Made by a program: the position numbers and the translations under genes. The notes beneath the pieces were generated by a model. The model did no database searches. It was not told the DNA's origin and worked only from the letters and a program-made list of their open reading frames with translations. A stretch of DNA of 64,000 nucleotides from an uncultured Endozoicomonas sp. Its GTDB lineage: Bacteria; Pseudomonadota; Gammaproteobacteria; Pseudomonadales; Endozoicomonadaceae. Location: positions 99,667 to 163,666 of the forward strand of contig NZ_CANMAO010000006.1 of assembly GCF_947495845.1 (NCBI RefSeq). The letters are read 5' to 3'. Of this stretch, positions 55,729-64,000 are shown piece by piece. The stretch's first letter is position 1. Each line of letters starts with the position of its first letter.

Positions 55729-57378
55729 TTACTTATCGAAATCAATATTTTCGATAACTTGTGATACCTGATCAAGTGTTGGTCTTTCCACTGGATTTAC
55801 CTGCATCATTCCTTCTACCAGTTGCTTCAATTCTTTATTCTGGAATTTAACGGTATTTAGTTTTCTGGAAATGATAGACGACACTTTTCTTTCTGTCATT
55901 TTGTTAACCCAGCCTAGGATTTCGGGGTCATCAAGTCCAAGCATGAATGGATTATCCTCGACTTCCGGGTCGATCACCATATCGATGATCGCAACGGCCA
56001 GAGAAAAAATGTCACAAGTCTTTGGGTTATGAGTTTTCTGAATAACCAGTTCAGGAGCTCGATAGATCGGCACACCCGTTTTTCCATATGCTTTATCTTC
56101 ACCTTGTTCTGCATCCCCAAGATCGAGTATTTGGGTTCTAAAGGTATCTGGGTTGATTGTCAGGTTATCCAACTTAAAGTCCCTATGCCCTATATCAAGT
56201 TTATGCATATCCTTAATATTTTTAATCATATTCTGAATTATTTTTTTCTTTGCTTTTGAGTCTGGAATATACTTTTCTGTATACGTATAGCCGTCAATGC
56301 CATCAGCTTTATCCATGAAAATAATAAATTCTTTATTCCCGGATTGGTCCTTGGTTTCAGAAACGCCATGAATTTTAGGAGCACTATCACCTAATGCTTT
56401 TTGTAGGCTAACCTCTTTTTTGAGTTCGGTTCGTAACTTATCGATTTCTTCCTTATTATTGGGTTTTTTGGGTTTTATTTTTTTTGCGACACACAGGTGA
56501 GATTTATTGGTGGTTGGTTCTGTAATGAGAGCGAATTTAACCATGCCAGCTGCTCCACTACCGAGGTAGTAGCCAATGTTGGGTGATTTGATATCCGAAG
56601 CATTGATGCCCAGCTTTGTAGCTGCGAGCTCTGTCAGTGGTTTTTTATCTTCCTTTGTGACGAGGCTTAAAATATCATCATCAGTCCAGCCAAATTTAAT
56701 CAGTGCTTCGTAGGGTAAGCTATTAAGCAATTTTGCCTTTGCTGAATATTGCCCGTTTTGATTTCTGATAATAATCTCAGTGAAAGCTTTTTTACTGGTT
56801 TTTTTATCTATTCTGTTTGCATACATCGTTCTTGGTTTTACCGGTGGTGGCGATTTTTTTGCCGGTAAAGTTTGGTTTGAGATCGACTGCTTGGTGGGTG
56901 AGGCAGGCCTTTTTCTGGCGGCAGGCTCTCCACTTGCTTTCTTAATGGCTGATTCGTGAAAACTGATTAATGATTGAATACCTTGCTTTTGATAAGTAGG
57001 TTTGTTTTTTCTCAGGTTTGCTACTAATTCTTCAGCGCTTAATTTTTGGGGCGCGTTATTGTTATGAGCCTTTGTTATATCTGTGCTGGGTTGATATGGA
57101 TTATTAGTGGGTTTTAGAGAGATAATAGGGATATTTTTTACTGATCTTTCAGCACATGTTGTTTTGGTGAATACATTTTTTTTAGGTTCAGCATTTAACC
57201 TGCTTTTATCGATTACTTTCTTAGCATGAGCAAGAACAGGCCGGATTGGCTGACTGGCAATGATTCGGCTTTCAAATATACGCGCCTTTTCTTGGACATT
57301 GCCTTGCTCTACTGGCTTTTGATAAAAGGCAGAAATTTTTGGTTGTACTATTGTTTTTGATCCTAGTGCAGTAGACAT
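55729..57378 (-). CDS. Eukaryote-like Ser/Thr protein kinase (putative translocated effector)
   Basis: The 549-residue protein has a Lys/Pro/Ser-rich, probably disordered N-terminal half (1-190) and a kinase domain at about 265-547. All key motifs are there: glycine loop GSGAAGMV (273-280), the VAIK-type lysine at 299/300 (CVAKKIK), helix C Glu322, catalytic loop HRDFKLDN (398-405), metal-binding DLG (419-421, for DFG) and APE (441-443) in GVPIYRAPEL. Residues 195-262 form an unknown small domain. No PASTA repeats, signal peptide or membrane helix are present, unlike typical bacterial Hanks kinases such as PknB. The AT-rich gene stands alone after the dms operons. A role on host proteins is inferred. 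Confidence 0.82.
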   Translation of the reverse strand: MSTALGSKTIVQPKISAFYQKPVEQGNVQEKARIFESRIIASQPIRPVLAHAKKVIDKSRLNAEPKKNVFTKTTCAERSVKNIPIISLKPTNNPYQPSTDITKAHNNNAPQKLSAEELVANLRKNKPTYQKQGIQSLISFHESAIKKASGEPAARKRPASPTKQSISNQTLPAKKSPPPVKPRTMYANRIDKKTSKKAFTEIIIRNQNGQYSAKAKLLNSLPYEALIKFGWTDDDILSLVTKEDKKPLTELAATKLGINASDIKSPNIGYYLGSGAAGMVKFALITEPTTNKSHLCVAKKIKPKKPNNKEEIDKLRTELKKEVSLQKALGDSAPKIHGVSETKDQSGNKEFIIFMDKADGIDGYTYTEKYIPDSKAKKKIIQNMIKNIKDMHKLDIGHRDFKLDNLTINPDTFRTQILDLGDAEQGEDKAYGKTGVPIYRAPELVIQKTHNPKTCDIFSLAVAIIDMVIDPEVEDNPFMLGLDDPEILGWVNKMTERKVSSIISRKLNTVKFQNKELKQLVEGMMQVNPVERPTLDQVSQVIENIDFDK

Positions 57379-57516
57379 AATAAATCCTTGTATTTGCCCC
57401 TCGCAAAAAAATAGACTTTGAACGAATGAGGAAACATTCCCATAGCAGGGATTAATAAGAAATAAGACGTTTGGCTATTTACGGCTAAAGTTGGTTATCA
57501 GCCAGAACCCAGCGGA

Positions 57517-57894
57517 TTAAAAGTGCTGAGCCAGAGCAATAATGGCAAGCACCAGAGAGGTTACCTGCCAGAAGCGAACAGGATCTCTATCTAAAAGGGT
57601 TTGATGCCGTTTAATGACGTAATTCGGATCAGGCTCATAAAGATAATATTGGCAGGCCTGAGATCTTGATGAATCACTTCTTTACGATGCAGCGCCTGAA
57701 GACCTTTGCCAGTCATGACTAATGATATCTCTGACGATTGTCAGATCAGGCCTCGGGTTATCAATCATCCACTGAGCCACTCTTCCATTAGCAGGGTTTC
57801 CAGAAATGGTTGGTTTTCTCAGTGCTCCGTGGGTGGAGCTTTGATGACGACCTCTTTCTGGGTCTGCATATCCAGTTAGGATAAAGTACAGCAC
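57517..57894 (-). pseudogene. Remnant of a bifunctional protein kinase/phosphatase gene
   Basis: On the minus strand, one frame reads RVAQWMIDNPRPDLTIVRDII. After a frameshift near 57720 comes KGLQALHRKEVIHQDLRPANII, a kinase catalytic loop (HQDLRPxN). After a further frameshift and apparent loss of most of the C-lobe, the frame reads YEPDPNYVIKRHQTLLDRDP and then VRFWQVTSLVLAIIALAQHF, a C-terminal membrane tail, with a stop at 57519-57517. These pieces match the order of the PP2C-kinase fusion proteins of Gammaproteobacteria as I recall them. The phosphatase half is missing. The gene is clearly dead. Confidence 0.7.
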
Positions 57895-58015
57895 CGTGAT
57901 GAGACGTTTTATTGTTGGTGGTTATTGCGTTCAGGAAACGGTAGAACTACTGCTTAAAAGTCAGCCAGTGTTTGGCTAAAGTCTGTCTTCCTGTTACCGG
58001 TTTCCCAGTGAAGCA

Positions 58016-58555
58016 ATGTCAGATATCAACAAAACAGATGATGAACAGCTAGAGTCGCCTGCACGACGGGCGTTGTTTCGTCGGTTTGCGCCGGAGCAAC
58101 CGACTGTTGTTCCCGACAGCCACTATCCCCGGCCTCCCTGGGCCGTTGAAAATGCTTTGTTTCTGGCGCTTTGCACTCAATGCGATGCATGCATCAGTCA
58201 ATGCCCGATGCGAGTGCTGGGTAAATCGGATGAGAAAGAAGAAATTCTGCACGGTCGCCCGATTCTGGATCTTGCTTATGGCAGCTGTGATTTCTGTGGT
58301 CAGTGTGTTGATGCTTGTCCGTCCGGTGCATTAGATAAGGACCGTGGGAAAAAACGACAGGTTATCCCTTTATTAACAGGGAGCTGTCAGGCTGAGCTTG
58401 GGATGTACTGTCATCTGTGTGCCGAAGCCTGCAATGAGCAGGCTATCGAATTTAATGCGAGTAAAAAGCCAGTGATTGATCTTGAACGCTGTACAGGCTG
58501 TGGTGAGTGCACCATGGACTGTTATAGTCGTGTGCTAATCATGTCAAAACATTAG
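58016..58555 (+). CDS. napF: NapF-like ferredoxin-type protein
   Basis: The 179-residue cytoplasmic iron-sulfur protein has CTQCDACISQCP, CDFCGQCVDACPSG, a reduced middle group CHLCAEAC, and CTGCGECTMDC, with room for three or four [4Fe-4S] clusters. The start (SPARRALFRRF) is typical of NapF. NapF is thought to help mature the catalytic subunit of periplasmic nitrate reductase, but no nap genes are in the window. The nearby dms operons raise the possibility that it serves them instead. A terminator follows at 58593. Confidence 0.8.
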   Translation: MSDINKTDDEQLESPARRALFRRFAPEQPTVVPDSHYPRPPWAVENALFLALCTQCDACISQCPMRVLGKSDEKEEILHGRPILDLAYGSCDFCGQCVDACPSGALDKDRGKKRQVIPLLTGSCQAELGMYCHLCAEACNEQAIEFNASKKPVIDLERCTGCGECTMDCYSRVLIMSKH

Positions 58556-58592
58556 GGATTTGACATGAAATAATTTACACGTTTCCGTTTCT

Positions 58593-58620
58593 GAAAAAGC
58601 TGGGGCACTCGCGCTTTTTC
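58593..58620 (+). terminator. Terminator hairpin after napF
   Basis: GAAAAAGC (58593-58600) and GCTTTTTC (58613-58620) are exact inverted repeats around 12 bases. The T-run lies within the right arm, so it could work in both directions, serving napF and the minus-strand cbrB. Confidence 0.7.
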
Positions 58621-58704
58621 GGACTACGGCCTACGGATAGCGGTCAACGGTCTCAACGATGCTTCAAGGCCTCAGTAAATGTGGATCTTGTTTCGGGGAA
58701 GCTC

Positions 58705-60144
58705 CTAAGTGGTTGTTTTCTTTCTGGGTATGCCAAGTCTTTGTCGTCTTTCCCAAAGCGTCTTACGACTGATTCCGAGCTTTTGTGCCAGCTCCGTTTC
58801 TGTCATCTGATCCTGATGCTCAAGAACAAAGCGTTGGAAATAATCTTCAAGGGTCAGCCCATCCTGAGATTCTTCAGCGTCGGCTCGGAACAGCACCTGT
58901 TTAACCCGCACCTCAATATCCAAGTGTTCAGGGGTGATAATATTGTCTTCCGAAAGAATGACTGCCCGCTCGATGGCGTGTTCCATTTCTCTGACATTAC
59001 CCGGCCATTGGTACTGAGACATGGCGGCCATGGTTTCTGGCGCCAGTGAGAAAACCTCCAAGCCCATTTTTTCACAGGTCTTTTCCAGCAGCCGCTCCGC
59101 CAGCATTAAGATGTCGCTGCCCCGCTCACGTAACGGCGGAATGCGGAGCTCAACCACTTTAAGGCGGTAATAGAGATCTTCCCGAAACTCATTTTGTGAT
59201 GACAACTGTTTCAAGTTTCTATGAGTAGCTGCGATTAGTCGTACGTCCACGGATTGAGACTGAACCGAACCTACACGACGGATTTCTCCTTCCTGTAGAA
59301 CCCGCAACAATCGAGCTTGAGCTTCAAGAGGTAGTTCACCAATCTCATCCAGAAACAGAGTGCCGCCATTCGCTGCTTCAATGAGACCGGTTCTGGCGGC
59401 GTTTGCTCCAGTAAAAGACCCTTTTTCATGACCAAAAAGTTCGGACTCAATCAGTGTTTCCGGAATGGCGGCGCAGTTAACCGAAATCATCGGACCTTTG
59501 GCGCGACGACTGTTTTCATGAAGGGCACGGGCAACCAGTTCCTTGCCGGTGCCTGATTCTCCCTGGATCAGAACGGTGGCATCGGTAGGTGCGACTTTCT
59601 GAATCTGTCGGAAGAGCAAATTCATGCCGTCACACTGCCCTAGAATGCCGCTGAAGCCAGCATCAGACGACAGGGCGGCCTGTTTAATATCTGTTGTACC
59701 ATTTTGATTTTCAGAGGTGTCCTGGGCGAGGGTGTCTTTCTTTTTGATGGCCTCAGCCACTCTTTCCAGCATCTCGGCATGATCAAAGGGCTTGGCAATA
59801 TAATCTACCGCACCTTGTTTCATGGTAGAAACGGCAGAGTTGAGACTGGCATAGCTGGTCATGATTAACACTGGGATGCTGCCCGCGAGATTAATCATCT
59901 CGGTGCCCGGTTTGCCCGGAAGACGTAAGTCGCTGATGATCAAATCATAAGAATCATCTTTAAGCAGGCTATCTTCGGCCTCATAAACGGAGCCAGTTTC
60001 TGTGACGCTATAGCCCTGACGCTCCAGAAGTCTGCGCAGAGATGAACGGATTATTTCTTCGTCTTCGACAATGAGAATCTTGCCCTGAGCTTTGTCTTGG
60101 ACCTTGTCTTGAACCTTGCCCTGAACCGTAGTGCTCTGACTCAT
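58705..60144 (-). CDS. cbrB: Sigma-54-dependent response regulator, CbrB-like
   Basis: The 479-residue regulator (478 in P. aeruginosa CbrB, as I recall) has a receiver domain with phospho-Asp72 in IISDLRLPG, and an AAA+ domain with Walker A GESGTGKE (195-202). GSFTGA (242-247) is the sigma-54 contact loop, a GAFTGA variant. A Fis-type helix-turn-helix ([19 protein letters not shown]) ends it. It is phosphorylated by the adjacent kinase and would switch on sigma-54 promoters for carbon and nitrogen use. A short degenerate repeat, [16 protein letters not shown], precedes the receiver domain. Its start overlaps the kinase stop by four bases. Confidence 0.9.
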   Translation of the reverse strand: MSQSTTVQGKVQDKVQDKAQGKILIVEDEEIIRSSLRRLLERQGYSVTETGSVYEAEDSLLKDDSYDLIISDLRLPGKPGTEMINLAGSIPVLIMTSYASLNSAVSTMKQGAVDYIAKPFDHAEMLERVAEAIKKKDTLAQDTSENQNGTTDIKQAALSSDAGFSGILGQCDGMNLLFRQIQKVAPTDATVLIQGESGTGKELVARALHENSRRAKGPMISVNCAAIPETLIESELFGHEKGSFTGANAARTGLIEAANGGTLFLDEIGELPLEAQARLLRVLQEGEIRRVGSVQSQSVDVRLIAATHRNLKQLSSQNEFREDLYYRLKVVELRIPPLRERGSDILMLAERLLEKTCEKMGLEVFSLAPETMAAMSQYQWPGNVREMEHAIERAVILSEDNIITPEHLDIEVRVKQVLFRADAEESQDGLTLEDYFQRFVLEHQDQMTETELAQKLGISRKTLWERRQRLGIPRKKTTT

Positions 60145-63100
60145 GCCGTTTCCCCCTGCAGCTCATAGACTGATTCTGTTGTAATTGGCTCTGCTTCGTA
60201 GCGTGGAAGGGAAATCATAAAACACGTCCCTCGTCCGGTATTTGCATCTAATGGGCTTATCACCTGAATGCTGCCGAAGTGCTCTTCAATGATATTCCAG
60301 GTAAGGGCAAGGCCAAGACCCGTGCCCTTTCCTGCTTCTTTGGTGGTAAAAAATGGTTCAAAGAGCTTTTCCTGAATCTCTTTTGGAATACCGTGTCCCT
60401 GGTCTTCAACTCGAATGGTGACCGTATGCTGGTTAGCGCTGGTCGTGACTGAAATCAAGCTGGTGATCTCTGGGTCAGAATCAGAAGCGTCCGCTGCATT
60501 TTTTAACAGGTTAATGAACACTTGTTGCAGTTTCTGGCTGTTGCCAGAGACGCAGAGTCCCGCTGAGCACAGATTACGGAACTCGATATTGCTGTGCTTA
60601 TGACTTAATTGCAACAAGCTAACTGCTTCCTGAATCGTGCTGCATATTTCAACAGGTTCTGAGGAGATTGATTCATTAGACAGTTGTTGTCTGGCTCCTT
60701 TCTGCCCTGAATGTGCATAAGAGACCAGAGTTTGAACAATGCGGCTGACCCGTTTTGTCTGTTCAAGAATTTGCTGGGAACTTTCTTTAATATCCGGATC
60801 ACTGGAGAGCGCACTCATCTCCTGTGCGAGACAATCAATCCCCGTGATTGGGTTACCAATTTCATGAGCGACACCTGCCGCCAGTTGTCCAATAGACGCC
60901 AAACGTTCGCTGTGGAATAACTGTTCTTCCAGAAGCTGGGTTTCTGTTTGATCTTCCATCAGGATAACCTGGTTACCGCCAGTGCCGGAGGCGGGTGCAT
61001 GAATTGTGGATTTATGCAGGTTGAGGTATCGAACGCCACCATCAAGCTCAATGCGGTGTTTGGTCAGGTGTTTGCCTTCGAGGCGAAGAAACTCATTGAG
61101 TACCGTTTTCCATGGCTCTGGAATATCCCTCAACGGCATACCCAGCACGGCTTCTGTTTCGATGCCGGTAAGTTCAGCCATGGCTGGATTCCAGAACATC
61201 ACATCACGGTCACTGATCAGCCCATTACTGGTGTTGCTGATAGAGTCGATGGCACAGACGGCCATGGGCAACGAGTTCAATGTGTCTCGATGATAACGGC
61301 GCAGGCTGTCCAGTTCACCGGCAAGCCCTGTGAGCCGGGTATGGTAATCCTCCATCCGGGATTCCATGAAATGAATATCCCTTGGCACGTAATTGCTTTC
61401 AGCATCCAGTGGTAGAAAGGAGTCAACAATATCATGGGCAATGGTGGGGCCCATTAAGCCGGAAAGATTGGTTTCAATGCGATCTCTTAAGCGCCTGAGA
61501 GAATGTGGACGATTGTCGTCTGCTCGCATGTTCAGGTCGCTCAGCGCTTTACTGATTTCCTTTTGTGCTGCAACTGGGCCAAGTGGGGCACTGAGCATTT
61601 CCTGGAACTCATAGGATGATCGAGCCTGGGGGATTTTATGGGGCTGTTGACCAACTTCTTTAACCAGGCAGGCTGCCGCGGCACTGCGTTCTTCATCAGA
61701 CATGCCGGTTAATTTAGACATCAGGAAAAACACCAGTAGATTGACTGCCAATGATGACATGGCCGCCAAATACCACCCGTCATTCGTAATGGTGCCAAAA
61801 TGCACACTGCGAATCGGGAACACTTCCATCCCCATGGTCAGCGGCATCATCAAGGTAAAGAACCAGACGGCACTACCCGTCAGAAGACCGGCAATGAGTC
61901 CTTTATGATTGGCACTGCCCCAATACAGGGTTGCGAGTGTCCCGGGTAGAAGCTGCAAAGCACCGACATAGGCGACAATGCTCAGGCTGTACATATCCAC
62001 TTCGTTGTGAAGCAGGCGATAGAAGCCATAAGACGAGAGGATAAGGCCGATAATCACCAGGCGCTTTACATTGGTTAGCCAGCGATAGATGTTGATATGA
62101 GCAGGCGCTGAGGGTTCACGGCTTTGGTAAACCGGAAGAATGACATGATTCATCAGCATGGATGACAGGGCTAAAGAGGTCACAATAAACAAGCCACTGG
62201 CAGCAGAGAGACCGCCAATATAGGCGATCATGGTCAGTAATCGATTATCCAGCGCTGCACCGATAGCCAGAGGGAAGTATTCCGGTGGGTAGTTACTGTT
62301 AATTTTCAAGCCTGCCCAGAGAATCAGTGGCGTTGAAATACTCAGTAAGAGCAGGAAAAATGGCAGCCCCCAACTGGCAGTGAATAGTCGTCGGATATCC
62401 CGGTTTTCTGCAAAGGTCATATGGAATACATGAGGCATAACCACGGCAGAAGCAAAGAACATCAACAGTGTTGTGCGCCATGGACCATCTTCTAGATGGG
62501 AGTTCATGCCAATAATGACCTGAGAGTTGGACTCCAACCACTGATTCAGTTCTGGAAATCCGCCAAAAATTTGATAGATCACCACCCCGCCCAGCAGCGC
62601 AATAATCAACAGTTTGAGCAGTGATTCGAAGGCAATCGCCACCACAAGGCCATCATTCTGATGGCGGCCGGCAAGGTGCCGAGTACCAAGAAGAATGGTT
62701 AATACGGCTACCAGCAGGCAAAAACCAAAGGCCAGCTGATCGGACATGCGTTCATTGGTCAGCAAGGAGATACTGTCGGATACTGCCTGAATCTGTAAGG
62801 CAAGGAGTGGGAAGGTGATGCACAACAGAAGTAGTGTGGTCAGGGTGCCAGCCAATGGACTTCTGAAGCGAAAAGCGAATAGATCGGGCAGTGAGCTGAG
62901 TTGATAGGTTGAGGTGATTTTAAGAATGGGGATCAGTAATACCGGTGCCAGAAGAAATGCGCCGCTTAGGCCAAAATAAAAACTCAGGAACACATAGCCA
63001 TCGTCGTGGGCAACGCCAATACTGCCATAATATGCCCAGCTGCTGGCATAGACGCCCAGCGATAAAACATACGTCGCTGGATGGTTAACAATGCGTTTGG

Positions 63101-63194
63101 GAATAAAGCCTTTGTCGGTGGCCCAGGCGCATAAAAAGAGAAGGAGCAGGTAGAGAAAGCTGACGAGAAGGATATGTTCCAGCTCAAAGTTCAT
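60141..63194 (-). CDS. cbrA: Sensor histidine kinase with SSF transporter-like domain, CbrA-like
   Basis: The 1017-residue protein begins with a sodium/solute symporter-like domain of about 13 helices (residues 1-500). A linker and PAS domain follow ([20 protein letters not shown]). The dimerisation domain carries phospho-His777 in [15 protein letters not shown], and the ATPase domain shows [11 protein letters not shown] and [12 protein letters not shown]. This is the CbrA build; in Pseudomonas CbrA senses carbon/nitrogen balance and transports histidine. The ATG at 63194 is chosen over 63230 because GGGGTAA precedes it and it overlaps the small upstream gene by 11 bases. Confidence 0.9.
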   Translation of the reverse strand: MNFELEHILLVSFLYLLLLFLCAWATDKGFIPKRIVNHPATYVLSLGVYASSWAYYGSIGVAHDDGYVFLSFYFGLSGAFLLAPVLLIPILKITSTYQLSSLPDLFAFRFRSPLAGTLTTLLLLCITFPLLALQIQAVSDSISLLTNERMSDQLAFGFCLLVAVLTILLGTRHLAGRHQNDGLVVAIAFESLLKLLIIALLGGVVIYQIFGGFPELNQWLESNSQVIIGMNSHLEDGPWRTTLLMFFASAVVMPHVFHMTFAENRDIRRLFTASWGLPFFLLLLSISTPLILWAGLKINSNYPPEYFPLAIGAALDNRLLTMIAYIGGLSAASGLFIVTSLALSSMLMNHVILPVYQSREPSAPAHINIYRWLTNVKRLVIIGLILSSYGFYRLLHNEVDMYSLSIVAYVGALQLLPGTLATLYWGSANHKGLIAGLLTGSAVWFFTLMMPLTMGMEVFPIRSVHFGTITNDGWYLAAMSSLAVNLLVFFLMSKLTGMSDEERSAAAACLVKEVGQQPHKIPQARSSYEFQEMLSAPLGPVAAQKEISKALSDLNMRADDNRPHSLRRLRDRIETNLSGLMGPTIAHDIVDSFLPLDAESNYVPRDIHFMESRMEDYHTRLTGLAGELDSLRRYHRDTLNSLPMAVCAIDSISNTSNGLISDRDVMFWNPAMAELTGIETEAVLGMPLRDIPEPWKTVLNEFLRLEGKHLTKHRIELDGGVRYLNLHKSTIHAPASGTGGNQVILMEDQTETQLLEEQLFHSERLASIGQLAAGVAHEIGNPITGIDCLAQEMSALSSDPDIKESSQQILEQTKRVSRIVQTLVSYAHSGQKGARQQLSNESISSEPVEICSTIQEAVSLLQLSHKHSNIEFRNLCSAGLCVSGNSQKLQQVFINLLKNAADASDSDPEITSLISVTTSANQHTVTIRVEDQGHGIPKEIQEKLFEPFFTTKEAGKGTGLGLALTWNIIEEHFGSIQVISPLDANTGRGTCFMISLPRYEAEPITTESVYELQGETA

Positions 63195-63360
63195 CACTGT
63201 TACCCCGAATCTGTAGAGCAAAAGCCGCAATAATCAGGATAAGCCAGAGAACCCAAGGCTGATACCAATGCTCACCAAAGGTAATCCACCAGCCCATAAT
63301 AGCCGGGGAAAACAGGTAGATGCCGATCACCAGAAGCAGGACGAGGCGGTAGATATACAT
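63184..63360 (-). CDS. Small membrane protein upstream of cbrA, CbrX-like
   Basis: The product of 58 residues (69 if a GTG at 63393 is used) has two membrane helices (LVLLLVIGIYLFSPAIMGWW and WVLWLILIIAAFAL) separated by GEHWYQP, and a short polar tail. Its stop overlaps the start of cbrA by 11 bases, so cbrA translation is probably coupled to it. A small gene in this position, named cbrX in Pseudomonas, has a similar place and coupling. Its molecular role is not known from sequence. Confidence 0.7.
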   Translation of the reverse strand: MYIYRLVLLLVIGIYLFSPAIMGWWITFGEHWYQPWVLWLILIIAAFALQIRGNSDEL

Positions 63361-63496
63361 ATTACTTCGATGCAGTTTCCCGGTAGGAGACACATAGTAA
63401 TGGTTATATGTGAAAACCGCAAAGAAGGTGTGGTTTATTCTGTCGCTGGATGGAGCCGAGGAAAATGGCTGCTCATTGAGTAGCCAAACAGTGGCA

Positions 63497-63841
63497 TTAT
63501 TTTATATTCAGTGCTTTGCTAAGCACTCGAAGTTTACGTGCTATGTCGTCGAACTTATCCTCTAACTCTTCTCTGGCGTTCTGTTTATTCAGAGCATCTG
63601 TGAGTAGCAGGCCATCAATTTTTCCCCGCACATCTAGATAATCGTGGTCTTTCAGCAGCTCTGCGATGGCTAGATGTTCTTGGTTTTTTTCATCAAAGTT
63701 TGCATATATCCATGCATACAATGCTTGTTCAGCCTGTTCTGGATTGCTTTCGCTCAAATTTCTCAGGTGAGTGGCGTTTTTAAGAGAGTTATCGGGTGTT
63801 GCCAGAGACAGTTCAAGACTATCGAGTGCCTCATTTAACAT
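63497..63841 (-). CDS. Hypothetical helical protein, 114 aa
   Basis: I do not recognise this protein. It is soluble, acidic, cysteine-free and almost wholly helical, with a tail of charged heptad-like spacing (NAREELEDKFDDIARKLRVL). No signal peptide or membrane segment is seen. It lies upstream of the cbr operon on the same strand with a 103-base gap. The remaining 159 bases up to the window edge hold nothing recognisable. Confidence 0.5.
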   Translation of the reverse strand: MLNEALDSLELSLATPDNSLKNATHLRNLSESNPEQAEQALYAWIYANFDEKNQEHLAIAELLKDHDYLDVRGKIDGLLLTDALNKQNAREELEDKFDDIARKLRVLSKALNIK

Positions 63842-64000
63842 AAAAAACTCGTTTAGCTTGCCGAGCTTCTTGTTTAGCCCCCTGTGTCAGCATAGTTGTC
63901 GTCTCTCCTGAATTTAAAACTTAGGCTCTTCAGGGATATCTGTGGGTAAAAATGAACTGATTTGAAGAAAAAAGCACCAGCGATCAATTTCTGATAGATT

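Overview
The window looks like chromosomal DNA of a host-associated marine gammaproteobacterium, most likely an Endozoicomonas or a close relative in the Oceanospirillales/Hahellaceae. The basis is mixed: Pseudomonas-like core gene sets and synteny (a HAD phosphatase next to rppH and ptsP; a CbrA/CbrB two-component pair; a GlcNAc PTS fed by a fused EIIA-HPr-EI protein), and single genes with strongly eukaryote-like or toxin-like domains set among housekeeping genes. The sequence alone does not prove the genus. No rRNA, tRNA, CRISPR array or intact insertion sequence was seen.

Layout. 1-5.3 kb: the end of an FtsX-type ABC permease gene, a small unknown gene between two perfect DnaA boxes, a solitary fliO, a large surface-type protein of LDL-receptor class A-like modules with a Thr-rich tandem repeat, and a PhnA-like zinc protein. 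5.4-19.8 kb: a peptidoglycan amidase, an MFS exporter, rlmI, a HAD phosphatase, rppH, ptsP, a secreted protein, an NRDE/TANGO2 protein, a large AT-rich unknown gene, a nitrilase-family amidase and ppk. 20.3-32.9 kb: a CyaA/ExoY/edema-factor-type nucleotidyl cyclase, hemB, a TVP38-oxidoreductase fusion, two unknown coiled-coil proteins, an Old Yellow Enzyme, a penicillin-acylase-family protein, a MITE-like repeat, an AGMO-like membrane hydroxylase and a protein tyrosine phosphatase-like protein. 33-45.6 kb: an RND efflux operon, then nagB-nagA-nagC facing nagE-EIIB-nagF across operator-like palindromes. 45.8-55.5 kb: cbpA-cbpM and two complete dmsABC operons in tandem. 55.7-64 kb: a Ser/Thr kinase-like protein, the wreck of a second kinase gene, a NapF-like ferredoxin, the cbrX-cbrA-cbrB operon and one unknown gene.

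How the genes work together. GlcNAc, the monomer of chitin, enters as GlcNAc-6-P through NagE, with phosphate supplied by the EI-HPr-EIIA fusion. NagA and NagB turn it into fructose-6-P, and a NagC-like ROK protein probably represses both arms from the shared intergenic region. The two dms operons suggest anaerobic respiration on two S-oxide or N-oxide type substrates. Both have FNR-type sites at the same distance from a -10-like hexamer. Their electron-transfer and anchor subunits are nearly the same, but their catalytic subunits have diverged, including around the expected molybdenum ligand.

The most notable content is four separate host-interaction-type genes: a class II nucleotidyl cyclase, a tyrosine phosphatase-like protein, a kinase-like protein, and a four-cysteine LDLa-like surface protein. 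The three enzyme-like proteins lack recognisable signal peptides and have long N-terminal extensions ahead of a recognisable catalytic core. That is the usual build of proteins delivered into eukaryotic cells by a type III or similar secretion system, but no secretion apparatus lies in the window, so delivery is inferred.
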